NCBI GenBank assembly: GCA_026414745.1
Contig: JAOAIK010000015.1
Span: 1 to 64,000, forward strand
Direction: 5' to 3'
DNA length: 64,000 nt
Origin: Roseococcus sp.
GTDB lineage: Bacteria > Pseudomonadota > Alphaproteobacteria > Acetobacterales > Acetobacteraceae
Part shown: one piece after another, positions 9,128 through 17,558 of the stretch
Numbering within the stretch: the first letter of the stretch is position 1
Layout: every line of letters begins with the position of its first letter
Program-made: the position numbers and the translations under genes
The notes under the pieces: generated by a model
The model's database searches: none
What the model was told of the DNA's origin: nothing
The model's input: only the letters and a program-made list of their open reading frames with translations

Positions 9128-9979
9128 GTGAAGCTTCGCCCGCTCCTCATCCTCGCCGCCGCCGTGGTGCTCGTCTTCGGCGCGCTGGTCGCGTTCCGGC
9201 CGAGCGAGCGGATCGAGACGGCCGCCCCCCCCGGCGCCCCGTCCGCGCTGGTCGAGCTGCTTCCCCTTCCCTTGCCGCCCGAGCTGCCGCGCCTCGCCGA
9301 CGGGCCGGACTACGACCGCTGCCTCGACCTGCTGCGCGACGATCCCGAGGAGGCGATGCGCTTCGCCCAGGCCTGGGACGCGACCGGCGGCGGCGAGGGC
9401 GCGCTGCACTGCGCGGCGCTGGCCATGATCGGCCTCGGCGAGCCCGACCGCGCGGCCGAGCGGCTGGAGCGGCTGGCGGCGGGGAGCCGCGCGGGCGGGC
9501 TGGCCCGCGCCTCGGTCTTCGGGCAGGCGGCGCAGGCCTGGATGATGGCGGGGGATGCCAACCGTGCCTTCGGCGCCGTGACCATGGCGTTGACCCTGGC
9601 CCCGACCGATCCGGACCTGATGGTGGACCGCGCCGTGGTGCTGGCCGCGCTGCGCCGCTACGGCGAGGCGCTCGAGGATCTCGACCGCGCCCTGGCGCTG
9701 GAGCCCGAACGGGTGGAGGCGCATGTGTTCCGCGCCGCCGCCCTGCGCCATCTGGAGCGCGGCGCCGAGGCGATGGGCGCGGTGGAACGCGCCCTCGCCC
9801 TCGCGCCCGACCACGCCGAGGCGCTGCTGGAGCGCGGCATCCTCCGCCAGCTTCGCGGCGACGCCCAGGGCGCGCGCGCGGACTGGCAGCGCGTGCTGCA
9901 GGTGGCGCCCGAGAGCGTGGCGGCGACCCTCGCGCAGCAGAACCTCGCCCTGGCCGAGTTGGGCCCGCAGGGGCGGTAG
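9128..9979 (+). CDS. Membrane-anchored tetratricopeptide repeat protein
   Basis: A 283-residue protein with one N-terminal membrane segment (LRPLLILAAAVVLVFGALVAF) and then about four TPR units between residues 100 and 270, for example DPDLMVDRAVVLAALRRYGE and RVEAHVFRAAALRHLERG. It probably works as a periplasmic scaffold. I prefer GTG 9128 because the membrane segment begins immediately after it; an in-frame ATG at 9056 would add 24 residues without family character. The partners are unknown. Confidence 0.72.
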   Translation: MKLRPLLILAAAVVLVFGALVAFRPSERIETAAPPGAPSALVELLPLPLPPELPRLADGPDYDRCLDLLRDDPEEAMRFAQAWDATGGGEGALHCAALAMIGLGEPDRAAERLERLAAGSRAGGLARASVFGQAAQAWMMAGDANRAFGAVTMALTLAPTDPDLMVDRAVVLAALRRYGEALEDLDRALALEPERVEAHVFRAAALRHLERGAEAMGAVERALALAPDHAEALLERGILRQLRGDAQGARADWQRVLQVAPESVAATLAQQNLALAELGPQGR

Positions 9980-10051
9980 CGCCGCGGTCCTCCACGCGCC
10001 CGGCGCGCCCTCGACGCGGCCCTCGCGGCAACGGGGCGGGCCCAGGCGCGC

Positions 10052-10077
10052 CGCCGTCGGACCCGGGCGACGGCGGG
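10052..10077. terminator. Hairpin between convergent TPR and ltnD genes
   Basis: A perfect 8-bp inverted repeat (10052-10059 with 10070-10077, ten-base loop) sits just before the ltnD stop codon and after the TPR gene. It lacks a T-run, so any terminator action is tentative. Confidence 0.35.
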
Positions 10078-10084
10078 TGGGCGG

Positions 10085-11005
10085 CTAGCCGCCCTTGGCC
10101 GGCGCCGCCGCCTCCGCCCCGCCCGGCTCGCCCGGCAGCGCGAAGCCCGCCAGCGCCTGCCAGACGCGCAGCACGAAGGCGTCGTCCCGCCCGCCATGGC
10201 CGAGCGCGCGCTGCGCGACGAAAAGCTGCAGCGCCTGCGCCGCGAGCGGCACGGGCAGCGCCACCTCCCGTGCCATCGCCTCGACCAGGCCGAGATCCTT
10301 CACGAAGATGTCGCCGGCGCTGAGCGGCGTGTCGTCGCCGGCCAGCACATGCGCCATGCGGTTCTCGAACATCCAGGAATTGCCGGCCGCGCTGGTCACC
10401 ACGCGATAGACCATGTGCGGATCGAGCCCCGCGCGCAGCGCCAGCGCCATCGCCTCGGCCGCCGCGGCGATGTGCACCCCGGCCAGAAGCTGGTGCACCA
10501 CCTTCATCGCCGCCCCCTGGCCGGGCTCGGGGCCGAGCCGCCACACCCGGCCCGCCACCGCGTCCAGCACCGGCCGCGCCGCGGCGAAGGCGGCCTCGCT
10601 GCCGCTCGCCATCACCGTCATGCGCCCCTCGCGCGCCGCGACCGCACCGCCCGAGACCGGCGCATCCAGGTAGAGCAGCCCGCGCGCCCCGGCCGCGGCG
10701 GCGAGCCGCCGCGCCTCCGCCGGCGCCATGGTGGCCGAGCAGATCACCACCGCGCCGGGCGCGAGGCGCTGCGCGGCGCCGTCGGAGCCGAAGAGCGCCG
10801 CCTCGGCCTGGGCGGCATTCACCGTCAGCACCAGCGCGGCCTGCTGGCCCGCATCGAGATCGGCCCCGCGCGCCACGGCGCGGTTGCCGAAGCGCGCCCG
10901 CGCCGCCTCGGACGGGTCCACCCCCGTGACCTCGAGCCCGGCGCGCAGCGCGCTCAGCGCCGCCCCGCCGCCCATGCTGCCGAGCCCGATCACCGCGACC
11001 CTCAT
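10085..11005 (-). CDS. ltnD: L-threonate dehydrogenase (beta-hydroxyacid dehydrogenase family)
   Basis: A 306-residue NAD-dependent dehydrogenase that oxidises L-threonate to 2-oxo-tetronate. The family marks are the Rossmann motif VAVIGLGSMGGGAALSALRAG, the substrate motif DAPVSGGAVAAREG and the catalytic lysine in GAAMKVVHQLLAGVHI. The stretch SAAGNSWMFENRMAHVLAGD followed by TPLSAGDIFVKDLG is what separates LtnD from 3-hydroxyisobutyrate dehydrogenase. Its ATG overlaps the stop of the FAD monooxygenase (ATGA). The kinase and decarboxylase that use its product after isomerisation, otnK and otnC, lie 22 kb away; no OtnI isomerase is in the window. Confidence 0.8.
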   Translation of the reverse strand: MRVAVIGLGSMGGGAALSALRAGLEVTGVDPSEAARARFGNRAVARGADLDAGQQAALVLTVNAAQAEAALFGSDGAAQRLAPGAVVICSATMAPAEARRLAAAAGARGLLYLDAPVSGGAVAAREGRMTVMASGSEAAFAAARPVLDAVAGRVWRLGPEPGQGAAMKVVHQLLAGVHIAAAAEAMALALRAGLDPHMVYRVVTSAAGNSWMFENRMAHVLAGDDTPLSAGDIFVKDLGLVEAMAREVALPVPLAAQALQLFVAQRALGHGGRDDAFVLRVWQALAGFALPGEPGGAEAAAPAKGG

Positions 11006-12243
11006 GCGCCGACGCTCCAGCTCTCCCGCTCGTTCAGCAGGACCGGATCGAAGCCGGCGAGGCGCTTGTAGTCCGCCGCGGTGCGCTCCAGCTCCTCGCG
11101 CGAGATCACCGCGTGCAGGTCGGTGAAGCCCTGGGGCGCGCGGCGATGCACCTCCTCCAGGATCACGTCGGGGCCGAGGGCGCGGTTGGCGAGGGTGAGC
11201 CGCGCGGTCGGCGGGCGGCGCTCGGCCTCGTAGGCGGCGAGGCCGGCCGGCACCTCGCCCTTGGCGCGGGCGAGCTGCAGGGCGAGCTGCCGCGCGTCCA
11301 GGATGGCCTGGGAGGCGCCGTTGGAGCCGATCGGATACATCGGGTGCGCGGCGTCGCCGAGCAGCGTCACCCGCCCCTCCGTCCAGCGCGGCAGCGGGTC
11401 GCGGTCCACCATCGGGTATTCGAAGACGCGCTCCGCCCCGCGGATCAGCCCGGGCACGTCGAGCCAGCCCCAGTTCCAGGATTCGTAGTGCGGCAGGAAG
11501 CGGGCGCGGTCCACCTCGCGGTTCCAGTCCTCGCGCGCGAAGCCCTGGGCCGGGTCCACCTTCATCTCGGCGATCCAGTTGGTGAGCACCCGGCCATCGG
11601 GCAGGTGGCGGATGGGGTAGCAGACGAATTTCTGGGCGTGATGCCCCGCCTGCACCATGGAGGCGCCGGTGAGATAGGGCGCGGCGAGGGTGGTGGCGCG
11701 CCAGAGGATGGCGCCGTTCCAGCAGGGCGGGCCCTCCTGCGGCGCGAAATGGGCGCGGATGCGCGAATGGATGCCATCCGCCCCGATCAGCGCCGCCCCG
11801 CGCGCCTCGCCGCCCTCCTCGAAGCGCACCGTCACCCCTGAGTCGTCCTGCACGAAGCCCGCGACGCGCCGGCCCGTCTCGACCGGGATGCCGCGCGCCC
11901 GCGCCGCGGCCAGCAGCTCCATCTGCAGCACGCCGCGGTGGATGGAGTATTGCGGCCAGCGATAGCCGGCGGCGAGGCCGCGATCCTCGCGCCAGATCAC
12001 CTGGCCATGCGCGGAGACGTAGAGCAGCTCGCGCGTCGCCACGGCGTTCGCGGCCAGCATCTCGGCGAGCCCGAGCTCGGTGAGTTCGCGCACCGCATGC
12101 GGCAAGAGGTTGATGCCCACGCCGAGCGGCCGCGGCGCGCGCACCTGCTCGAAGACGCGCGGGGCGAAGCCCGCGGCCTGGAGCGAGAGGGCGGCGACGA
12201 GGCCGCCGATGCCGCCGCCCGCGATCAGGATCTCCTGCGCCAT
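11002..12243 (-). CDS. FAD-dependent monooxygenase (aromatic-ring-hydroxylase type)
   Basis: A 413-residue class A flavoprotein monooxygenase. The N-terminal GxGxxG is ILIAGGGIGGLVAALSLQAAG, the DG motif is ALIGADGIHSRIRAHF, and the second FAD motif is RVTLLGDAAHPMYPIGSNGA. The overall pattern resembles the PhzS/salicylate hydroxylase group usually annotated as flavin-dependent oxidoreductase; the aromatic or heterocyclic substrate is unknown. ATG 12243 is preferred because AGGAG lies just upstream. It is the middle gene of a minus-strand operon: 11 bases after the amidase and overlapping ltnD by 4 bases. Confidence 0.85.
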   Translation of the reverse strand: MAQEILIAGGGIGGLVAALSLQAAGFAPRVFEQVRAPRPLGVGINLLPHAVRELTELGLAEMLAANAVATRELLYVSAHGQVIWREDRGLAAGYRWPQYSIHRGVLQMELLAAARARGIPVETGRRVAGFVQDDSGVTVRFEEGGEARGAALIGADGIHSRIRAHFAPQEGPPCWNGAILWRATTLAAPYLTGASMVQAGHHAQKFVCYPIRHLPDGRVLTNWIAEMKVDPAQGFAREDWNREVDRARFLPHYESWNWGWLDVPGLIRGAERVFEYPMVDRDPLPRWTEGRVTLLGDAAHPMYPIGSNGASQAILDARQLALQLARAKGEVPAGLAAYEAERRPPTARLTLANRALGPDVILEEVHRRAPQGFTDLHAVISREELERTAADYKRLAGFDPVLLNERESWSVGA

Positions 12244-12254
12244 GACCCCTCTCC

Positions 12255-13538
12255 TCACGTCATCGCCTGGCGCAGCCATTCGGCCCACATCAGGCAGGCC
12301 GCGTCCTCGCCGCGGCGCGCCGCCACCTGCACGCCGAGCGGCAGCCCCCGGGGCCCGGTGCCGGCGGGCACGGTCGCGCAGGGCACATGCAGCAGCGTCC
12401 AGAGCGTGTTGAAGGCGGGATCGCCGGTCCAGCCCAGCCCCTCGGGCGCCTCGCCGGGGGCGGCGGGGGTGATCACCGCGTCGAAGCCCTCGATGGCGGC
12501 GGGGAAGGCGGCCTGGGCGGCGGCGAAGGCGGCCCGGGCCTCGGCCAGCGCCGCGCGCGGCTGCTGCATGGCCCAGCCCATGTTCTCGCGCATCACCGGC
12601 GAGAGCAGGGCGCGGGCGTGGTCGAGCTCCCAGGCCAGGGCCTCGGCGCTCTCCATGTGCATGACATGGGCGTGGAGGTCATGGGCGCGGGTGAAGAGAT
12701 CGGGCAGGGCCAGCGGCGTGACGCTCGCGCCCCGCGCGCGGGCGGCCTCGGCGGCGCGCTCCATCAGCGCCAGCGTCTCCGGCGCGGCCTTCCCGGCCGA
12801 GGGGCCGAGCACGAGGGCGAAGCGCGGCTGGCCCGCGGCGGGCTTCACGCGCAGGTCGCCGTGCTCCACCCCGGTGAGCGCCGTCATGGCGAGCGCCACA
12901 TCCTCCACGCTGCGGGCCATCACGCCGATGGTGTCCAGGCTCTCGCTCATCACCTTCATGCCGGCGCGGTGCAGGGTGCCGAAGCTCGGCTTGAAGCCGA
13001 CCACGCCGCAGAAGGCGGCGGGGCGGATGATGGAGCCCGCGGTCTGGGTGCCGAAGGCGAGGTGCAGCATCCCCGCCGCCACCCCCGCCGCCGAGCCCTG
13101 CGAGGAGCCGCCCGGCGTGTGCCCCGGGTGGTGCGGGTTGCGGGTGGGGCCGGGGTGGCGGGTGGCGAACTCGGTGGTCACGGTCTTGCCCGCGATCACC
13201 GCCCCCGCGCGCCGGGCGAGCGCCACGCAGGCGGCATCGGCGCGCGGCCGGTGCCCCGCCCAGATGGGCGAGCCGTATTGCGAGGGCTGGTCCATGGTGT
13301 CGAGCACGTCCTTCACGCCGAGGAACAGCCCGGCGAGCGGCCCCCTGGCCCCGCGCGCATCCAGCGCATCGGCCTGGCGGCGGACCAGGGCGGGGTCGAG
13401 ATGGGCGAAGGCGCGCACCTCGCCCTCGCGCGCCGCGATGACGGCGAGCATCGCCTCGGCGAGGTCGCGCGCCGTGAGCTGGCCTGACCGCACGCGGCGG
13501 GCGGCCTCGGCGGCGGAGAGGGTGGCGGGGTCGGTCAT
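12255..13538 (-). CDS. Amidase (amidase signature family)
   Basis: A 427-residue amidase hydrolysing a carboxamide to acid and ammonia. The Ser-cisSer-Lys triad is complete: Lys76 in FLGVKDVLDT, Ser145 in TPGGSSQGSAAGVAAG and Ser169 in FGTQTAGSIIRPAAFCG. The substrate is not evident; it is not GatA, since gatB and gatC are absent and the length is shorter. It is the first gene of the operon that continues with an FAD monooxygenase and ltnD. The start at ATG 13538 fits the family start (MTDPATLSAAEAARRVRSG). Confidence 0.87.
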   Translation of the reverse strand: MTDPATLSAAEAARRVRSGQLTARDLAEAMLAVIAAREGEVRAFAHLDPALVRRQADALDARGARGPLAGLFLGVKDVLDTMDQPSQYGSPIWAGHRPRADAACVALARRAGAVIAGKTVTTEFATRHPGPTRNPHHPGHTPGGSSQGSAAGVAAGMLHLAFGTQTAGSIIRPAAFCGVVGFKPSFGTLHRAGMKVMSESLDTIGVMARSVEDVALAMTALTGVEHGDLRVKPAAGQPRFALVLGPSAGKAAPETLALMERAAEAARARGASVTPLALPDLFTRAHDLHAHVMHMESAEALAWELDHARALLSPVMRENMGWAMQQPRAALAEARAAFAAAQAAFPAAIEGFDAVITPAAPGEAPEGLGWTGDPAFNTLWTLLHVPCATVPAGTGPRGLPLGVQVAARRGEDAACLMWAEWLRQAMT

Positions 13539-13601
13539 GGCGCGAGGGTAGCCGCGCGCCAGCGGGGCTGTGAACCGGGCGGGAATGGGCCAGAATGGGA
13601 C

Positions 13602-14078
13602 ATGGTCCGCACCATCGCCCTGCCCTCCGGCGCCCTCCGGCACGAGCTCCCGGTCGCGCCCGCCGGCCTTCCCGCCGTGCCGCCCGCGGCGCTCGAGATC
13701 GCCTGGGCGTGCGCGCGCGAGGCCGCCGAGGCCGGGCTCTGGGGCCCCGCGCGGCTGATCGCCTTCGCCGGCGGCGAGGAGATCGCGCTGACCGATCCCG
13801 ACGCCGCCGCCTGGGCCGAGGCCATGGCGCGCCATGCGGGGTTCGAGACGCTGGCGGGCCTCGCGCTCTGCCTCAGGCTGCTCGCCCTGGTCGAGGTGAT
13901 GGGCCGCGCCGCCTGGCTGCGCGGGCATTTCACGCTGGGCGCCGAGGGTGTGTCCTTCCACCCCGCCCTGCTCGCCGCCGCCGCCCGCGCCCCGCTCGAC
14001 GCGACCGGCCGCTTCGAGGAATCCGCGCTGCGTGCGATGCTGCAGGGCATGCTCCCCAGGGCCGCCACGCCCGCCTGA
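13602..14078 (+). CDS. Hypothetical protein
   Basis: A 158-residue, alanine-rich, mostly helical soluble protein that I do not recognise. There is no signal peptide, membrane segment or cysteine motif. It begins 63 bases from the divergent amidase start and is followed 15 bases later by a small lipoprotein gene on the same strand. Coding is supported by the high GC at third positions and by the tight spacing to the neighbour. Confidence 0.55.
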   Translation: MVRTIALPSGALRHELPVAPAGLPAVPPAALEIAWACAREAAEAGLWGPARLIAFAGGEEIALTDPDAAAWAEAMARHAGFETLAGLALCLRLLALVEVMGRAAWLRGHFTLGAEGVSFHPALLAAAARAPLDATGRFEESALRAMLQGMLPRAATPA

Positions 14079-14093
14079 CCGGAAAGCTCCTCG

Positions 14094-14495
14094 ATGCCGC
14101 GCACCCTGCTGCTGTTCGCCTGCCTCGCCCTTTCCGCCGCGACGCTGGGGGCCTGCGCCCAGCAGCGCCCCGTGGCGCGCATCCTCGAGGCGCCGCCGGG
14201 CAGCCCCGACACCAACCCCGCCGTGGTCGCCGCCTGCCGCGAGGAGATGGCCCGCCAGCTCGCCCGGCAGGACCGCGGACAGATCCTGCGCGAGGACGAG
14301 CGCGACGTGCGGCTCGGCTCGGACACCACCGGGCCGCTCGGCTTCCGCGCGCCGCTCGACCGCATGGGGCGGGAGTTCCGCTACGAGCGGATGGTGGAGG
14401 AGTGCGTGCGCCTCAACACGCGGCAGAGCCAGGCGCAGCAGGCGCAACCCGTGCCCGAACCGCCGCCCCCGCCGCCGCGCCGGGCCGGGCGCTAG
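14094..14495 (+). CDS. Small putative lipoprotein
   Basis: A 133-residue protein with an N-terminal signal (PRTLLLFACLALSAATLGAC) ending in a lipobox LGAC with Cys at about residue 20, so it is probably an acylated outer- or inner-membrane lipoprotein. The mature part is charged, contains two further cysteines (AACREEM and EECVRLN) and ends in a proline-rich tail (PEPPPPPPRRAGR). I do not recognise the family. It lies between a hypothetical gene and an MFS gene on the same strand. Confidence 0.6.
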   Translation: MPRTLLLFACLALSAATLGACAQQRPVARILEAPPGSPDTNPAVVAACREEMARQLARQDRGQILREDERDVRLGSDTTGPLGFRAPLDRMGREFRYERMVEECVRLNTRQSQAQQAQPVPEPPPPPPRRAGR

Positions 14496-14510
14496 CGGCC
14501 CGGGCGGCCC

Positions 14511-15749
14511 ATGGCCGCCTTCGGCGCGCTGACCCGCGCCCTCTCCCACCGCGACGCGCGCATCTTCTTCGGCGCCAGCCTCACCGCCTGGACGGGGCTG
14601 TGGATGCACCGCATCGCCGTGATGTGGCTGGCCTGGGAGCTGACGCGCTCGGCCTTCTGGGTGGGGCTCGTCGCCTTCTGCGACCTCGCGCCCGCGGTGG
14701 TGTTCAGCCCGATCGCCGGGGCGGTGGCCGACCGGATGAACCGCGTGCGCCTGACCATGCTGGCCCAGGCCACCATCGGCGCCCAGGCCTTCGGCATCGC
14801 GGCCCTGACCTGGACGGGCGAGATCACCATCCTCGGCCTGCTCGCCTTCGAGGTGGTGGGCGGCATCGCGGCGAGCTTCGCCCAGCCCGCGCGCCAGGCG
14901 CTGATGCCGGGCCTGGTGCCGCGGGCCGATCTGCCGGCGGCGGTGGCGGCGAATTCCCTCACCTTCAACGTGGCGCGCTTTCTCGGGCCCGCGCTGGCCG
15001 GGCCGATGATCGCCCTGGGCGGGGTGGTGCCCGTCATCCTCTGCAATGTGCTGGCCTATGCGTTGGCGACCGCCACCCTGCCCCTCTTGCGCCCCCACCC
15101 CGAGCATCTGCGCGGCCATGCGCCCGAGGCCTCGCTGCTGGCCGAGACGCTGGAGGGCGTCCGCTACGCCGCCGCGCATCCGGGCATCGGGCCGCTGCTC
15201 GCCTTCGCCGGCGCCTCGGCCATCCTGCTGCGCGGGGTGCAGGAGGTGCTGCCGCCCTATGTGGAGCGGCTGTTCGGCCAGGGGGCGGAGGGGCTCGCGC
15301 TGCTCACGGCCGCGATCGGGGTGGGGGCGCTTGCGGGCGGGCTCTGGGTCGCCGCGCGCGGGCGGCTCCTGGGCGTCACGCGCCTCGCGGTGGTGGGGGT
15401 GGCCCTGCAGGCGGCGGGCACGGCGGGCTTCGTGGCCACGGGCTTCTTCCCGCTCGCGGTGCTCTGCGGGGCGGTGTTCGGCGCCTGCGCCACCATCCAT
15501 GGCATCAGCGTGCAGATGCTCTGCCAGTCCGCGGCGCTGACGAAGATGCGCGGGCGCACGCTCGCGCTGTGGGGGCTGATCACGCGGGCCTGCCCGGCGC
15601 TGGGGGCGCTGCTGCTCGGCCTCACCGGCGAGTGGTTCGGCATGCGCGCGCCCACCTGGATCGCCGCGCTGCTCGCCTTCCTTCTCGCCGCCTGGGCCGT
15701 GACGCGGATGCGCCGCTGGGCCCGGCACCTCGAACACCCCGCAACATAG
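14511..15749 (+). CDS. MFS transporter (enterobactin-exporter-like, MFS_3)
   Basis: A 412-residue inner-membrane transporter with about 11-12 hydrophobic segments. The loop between the second and third segments reads GAVADRMNRVRLTML, the MFS signature, and AQPARQALMPGLVPRADLPAAVAAN after segment 5 is typical of the EntS/MFS_3 group of exporters. The substrate is unknown. It starts 15 bases after the lipoprotein gene and is followed 10 bases later by the Gfo/Idh/MocA gene, so the four or five genes here probably form one transcript. Confidence 0.83.
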   Translation: MAAFGALTRALSHRDARIFFGASLTAWTGLWMHRIAVMWLAWELTRSAFWVGLVAFCDLAPAVVFSPIAGAVADRMNRVRLTMLAQATIGAQAFGIAALTWTGEITILGLLAFEVVGGIAASFAQPARQALMPGLVPRADLPAAVAANSLTFNVARFLGPALAGPMIALGGVVPVILCNVLAYALATATLPLLRPHPEHLRGHAPEASLLAETLEGVRYAAAHPGIGPLLAFAGASAILLRGVQEVLPPYVERLFGQGAEGLALLTAAIGVGALAGGLWVAARGRLLGVTRLAVVGVALQAAGTAGFVATGFFPLAVLCGAVFGACATIHGISVQMLCQSAALTKMRGRTLALWGLITRACPALGALLLGLTGEWFGMRAPTWIAALLAFLLAAWAVTRMRRWARHLEHPAT

Positions 15750-15759
15750 GGACATTGCG

Positions 15760-16737
15760 ATGCTGAACTGCGCCATCGTGGGCATGGGCCGCTGGGGCCA
15801 GACGCTGGTGAACAGCGTGCATGGCCGCAACGAGAGCGGGCTGCGCTTCGTCGCCGGCTGCACCGGCCGGCCCGAGCGCGCCGCCGAATGGGCGGCCGAG
15901 AGGGGCATCCCGATGCTGCCCGACTATGCGGCGGTGCTGGCGCACCCCGAGGTGCAGGCCGTGGTGCTCGCCACCCCGCACGGCCAGCACGCCGCGCAGG
16001 TGATCGCCGCCGCCCGCGCGGGCAAGCACGTGTTCGTCGAGAAGCCCTTCACCCTGAGCAAGGCGAGCGCCGAGGCCGCGGTGGCCGCCTGCCGTGCCGC
16101 GGGGGTGGTGATGGCGCTCGGCCACAACCGCCGCTTCCTGCCGGCCGTGGCGGCGATGAAGGCGATGCTGGCCGAGGGCAGGCTCGGCCGGCTGCTGCAT
16201 GTGGAGGGGCAGTTCAGCGGCCCCGGCGCGCTGGCCTACAAGCCCGGCATGTGGCGCGCCGACCGCGCCGAGAGCCCGCTCGGCGGCATGGGTGGCATGG
16301 GCATCCACATGGTGGACATGATCATCCACCTCGCCGGCCGCTTCCGCGACGTGCGGGTGATCTCCAAGGCGCTGGTGAGCGAGACGATCGACGACACCAC
16401 CGCCATGCTCGCCACTCTCGAGAACGGCGCCACCGTGACCTTCGCCACCCTCTCGCTGGCGCCCCGCTTCTGGCGCGTGGGCCTGTTCGGGACCCGTGGC
16501 TATGCCGTGCTGCAGGGGCATGAGCAGCTGACCTTCTGCCCCCTGGAGGGCACGCCCGAGACGACGAGCTTCCCCGTGACCGACATCGAGCGGGCCGAGC
16601 TCGAGGCCTTCGCCCGCGCCGTGGCGGGCGGCCCCGCCTACCCCCTGCCGCCGGAGGAGGCGATCCATGGCGTGGCGGTGTTCGAGACGATGATCCACGC
16701 TGCCGTCTCGGGGAGCGCCTGCGCCGTGCCGACCTGA
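15760..16737 (+). CDS. Gfo/Idh/MocA family oxidoreductase
   Basis: A 325-residue NAD(P)-dependent oxidoreductase. The Rossmann motif is CAIVGMGRWGQTLV, the EKP motif is HVFVEKPFTLS with the conserved lysine, and GHNRRFLPAV and GGMGGMGIHMVDMIIHLAG follow in the usual order; the last includes the conserved histidine pair. Members oxidise or reduce a carbonyl on sugars and related compounds; the substrate here cannot be told. It follows the MFS gene by 10 bases. Confidence 0.87.
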   Translation: MLNCAIVGMGRWGQTLVNSVHGRNESGLRFVAGCTGRPERAAEWAAERGIPMLPDYAAVLAHPEVQAVVLATPHGQHAAQVIAAARAGKHVFVEKPFTLSKASAEAAVAACRAAGVVMALGHNRRFLPAVAAMKAMLAEGRLGRLLHVEGQFSGPGALAYKPGMWRADRAESPLGGMGGMGIHMVDMIIHLAGRFRDVRVISKALVSETIDDTTAMLATLENGATVTFATLSLAPRFWRVGLFGTRGYAVLQGHEQLTFCPLEGTPETTSFPVTDIERAELEAFARAVAGGPAYPLPPEEAIHGVAVFETMIHAAVSGSACAVPT

Positions 16738-16835
16738 GCCCTCCTTCCCGAAGCGGCGGAGGGACGCGGCTTCCGCCCCCGCCCCGCCCGGGCTACACGC
16801 GCCCGGCCAACCCGCCCGAGGAGCAGACCCGGACC

Positions 16836-17186
16836 ATGAGCAAGATCACCCGCACCGGCAGCAACCCGATCCTCTCCAGCGCCGTGGAGTATCACAACTT
16901 CGTCTTCCTCGCGGGCATCACCGCCGATGACCTGAGCCAGGACGTGACGGGCCAGACGCGCCAGGTCGTGGCCAAGATCGACGCGCTGCTGGAGGCGAAC
17001 GGCACGGACAAGACGCGGCTGCTGCAGGCGCAGATCTGGCTGAAGGACATCCGCGACCGCGACGCCATGAACAAGGTGTGGGTGGAATGGCTGGGCGATG
17101 CCGGCCGCCCCGCGCGCGCCTGCGTGCAGGCGAACATGGCCGATCCGCGCCACCTCGTGGAAATCATGATCACCGCCTGCAAGTAA
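16836..17186 (+). CDS. RidA family protein
   Basis: A 116-residue member of the RidA/YjgF family, which removes reactive enamine/imine intermediates made by PLP enzymes. The diagnostic arginine is in RPARACVQAN and the conserved glutamate in LVEIMITA near the C-terminus, so deaminase activity is plausible. A ribosome site GAGGAG is positioned upstream. A strong intrinsic terminator follows at 17227-17261, which ends the transcription unit. Confidence 0.88.
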   Translation: MSKITRTGSNPILSSAVEYHNFVFLAGITADDLSQDVTGQTRQVVAKIDALLEANGTDKTRLLQAQIWLKDIRDRDAMNKVWVEWLGDAGRPARACVQANMADPRHLVEIMITACK

Positions 17187-17226
17187 CGTTTTCCGGCGGC
17201 GCAGCATCGCCGCCAGCAACGCAAGC

Positions 17227-17261
17227 GACGGCGCCCCGGTGCTGACCGCGGCGCCGTTTTT
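17227..17261 (+). terminator. Intrinsic terminator after the RidA gene
   Basis: A perfect 8-bp stem (17228-17235 with 17250-17257), with an additional inner GGT/ACC pairing, is followed at once by five Ts (17257-17261). It lies 40 bases after the RidA stop codon and is the clearest Rho-independent terminator in the window. Confidence 0.8.
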
Positions 17262-17354
17262 CGTGCCTGCGGCGTCGCCGCCTCCATTTGAGGGGCGCCG
17301 CCCGATGCTGCCGCGCCGCCGGCGGGACTGGCGGGAAAGCTGTTGCGGCACGAT

Positions 17355-17388
17355 CGCCACACTGTGGCGCTGCCCCATTACCGCCACA
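17355..17388. promoter_or_regulatory. Candidate operator: three CGCCACA half-sites
   Basis: A 15-base palindrome CGCCACACTGTGGCG (17355-17369) is followed by a third direct half-site CGCCACA at 17382-17388. It lies in the 372-bp gap between the RidA terminator and the CHAP gene, about 170-200 bases upstream of the CHAP start. This gap is less GC-rich than its surroundings and holds no convincing gene. The spacing suggests a dimeric regulator, but none is identified. Confidence 0.35.
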
Positions 17389-17558
17389 GTCATAGGAAGC
17401 CGAACCTATTTCTGGCCGCGCCGCAGCGGCCCTTCCGACGAATCACGCCCTGTTGCGCCATGTGTCGCGTTTCGCGGTTGCCCGGCTCCGGCCAGGCCGA
17501 CTAGCGACAGGCGCGACCTCGCACCTCGGCGGGGCTGTTCATCCAGGAGGGACCAGGC

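Noticed and set aside
12255-13538. GatA subunit of the tRNA amidotransferase
   Set aside because: It is shorter than GatA, gatB and gatC are absent, and it is coupled to a monooxygenase gene.
13539-15908. Upstream extension of the amidase frame over 2.3 kb
   Set aside because: The amidase homology starts at 13538; the rest is antisense to three supported plus-strand genes.
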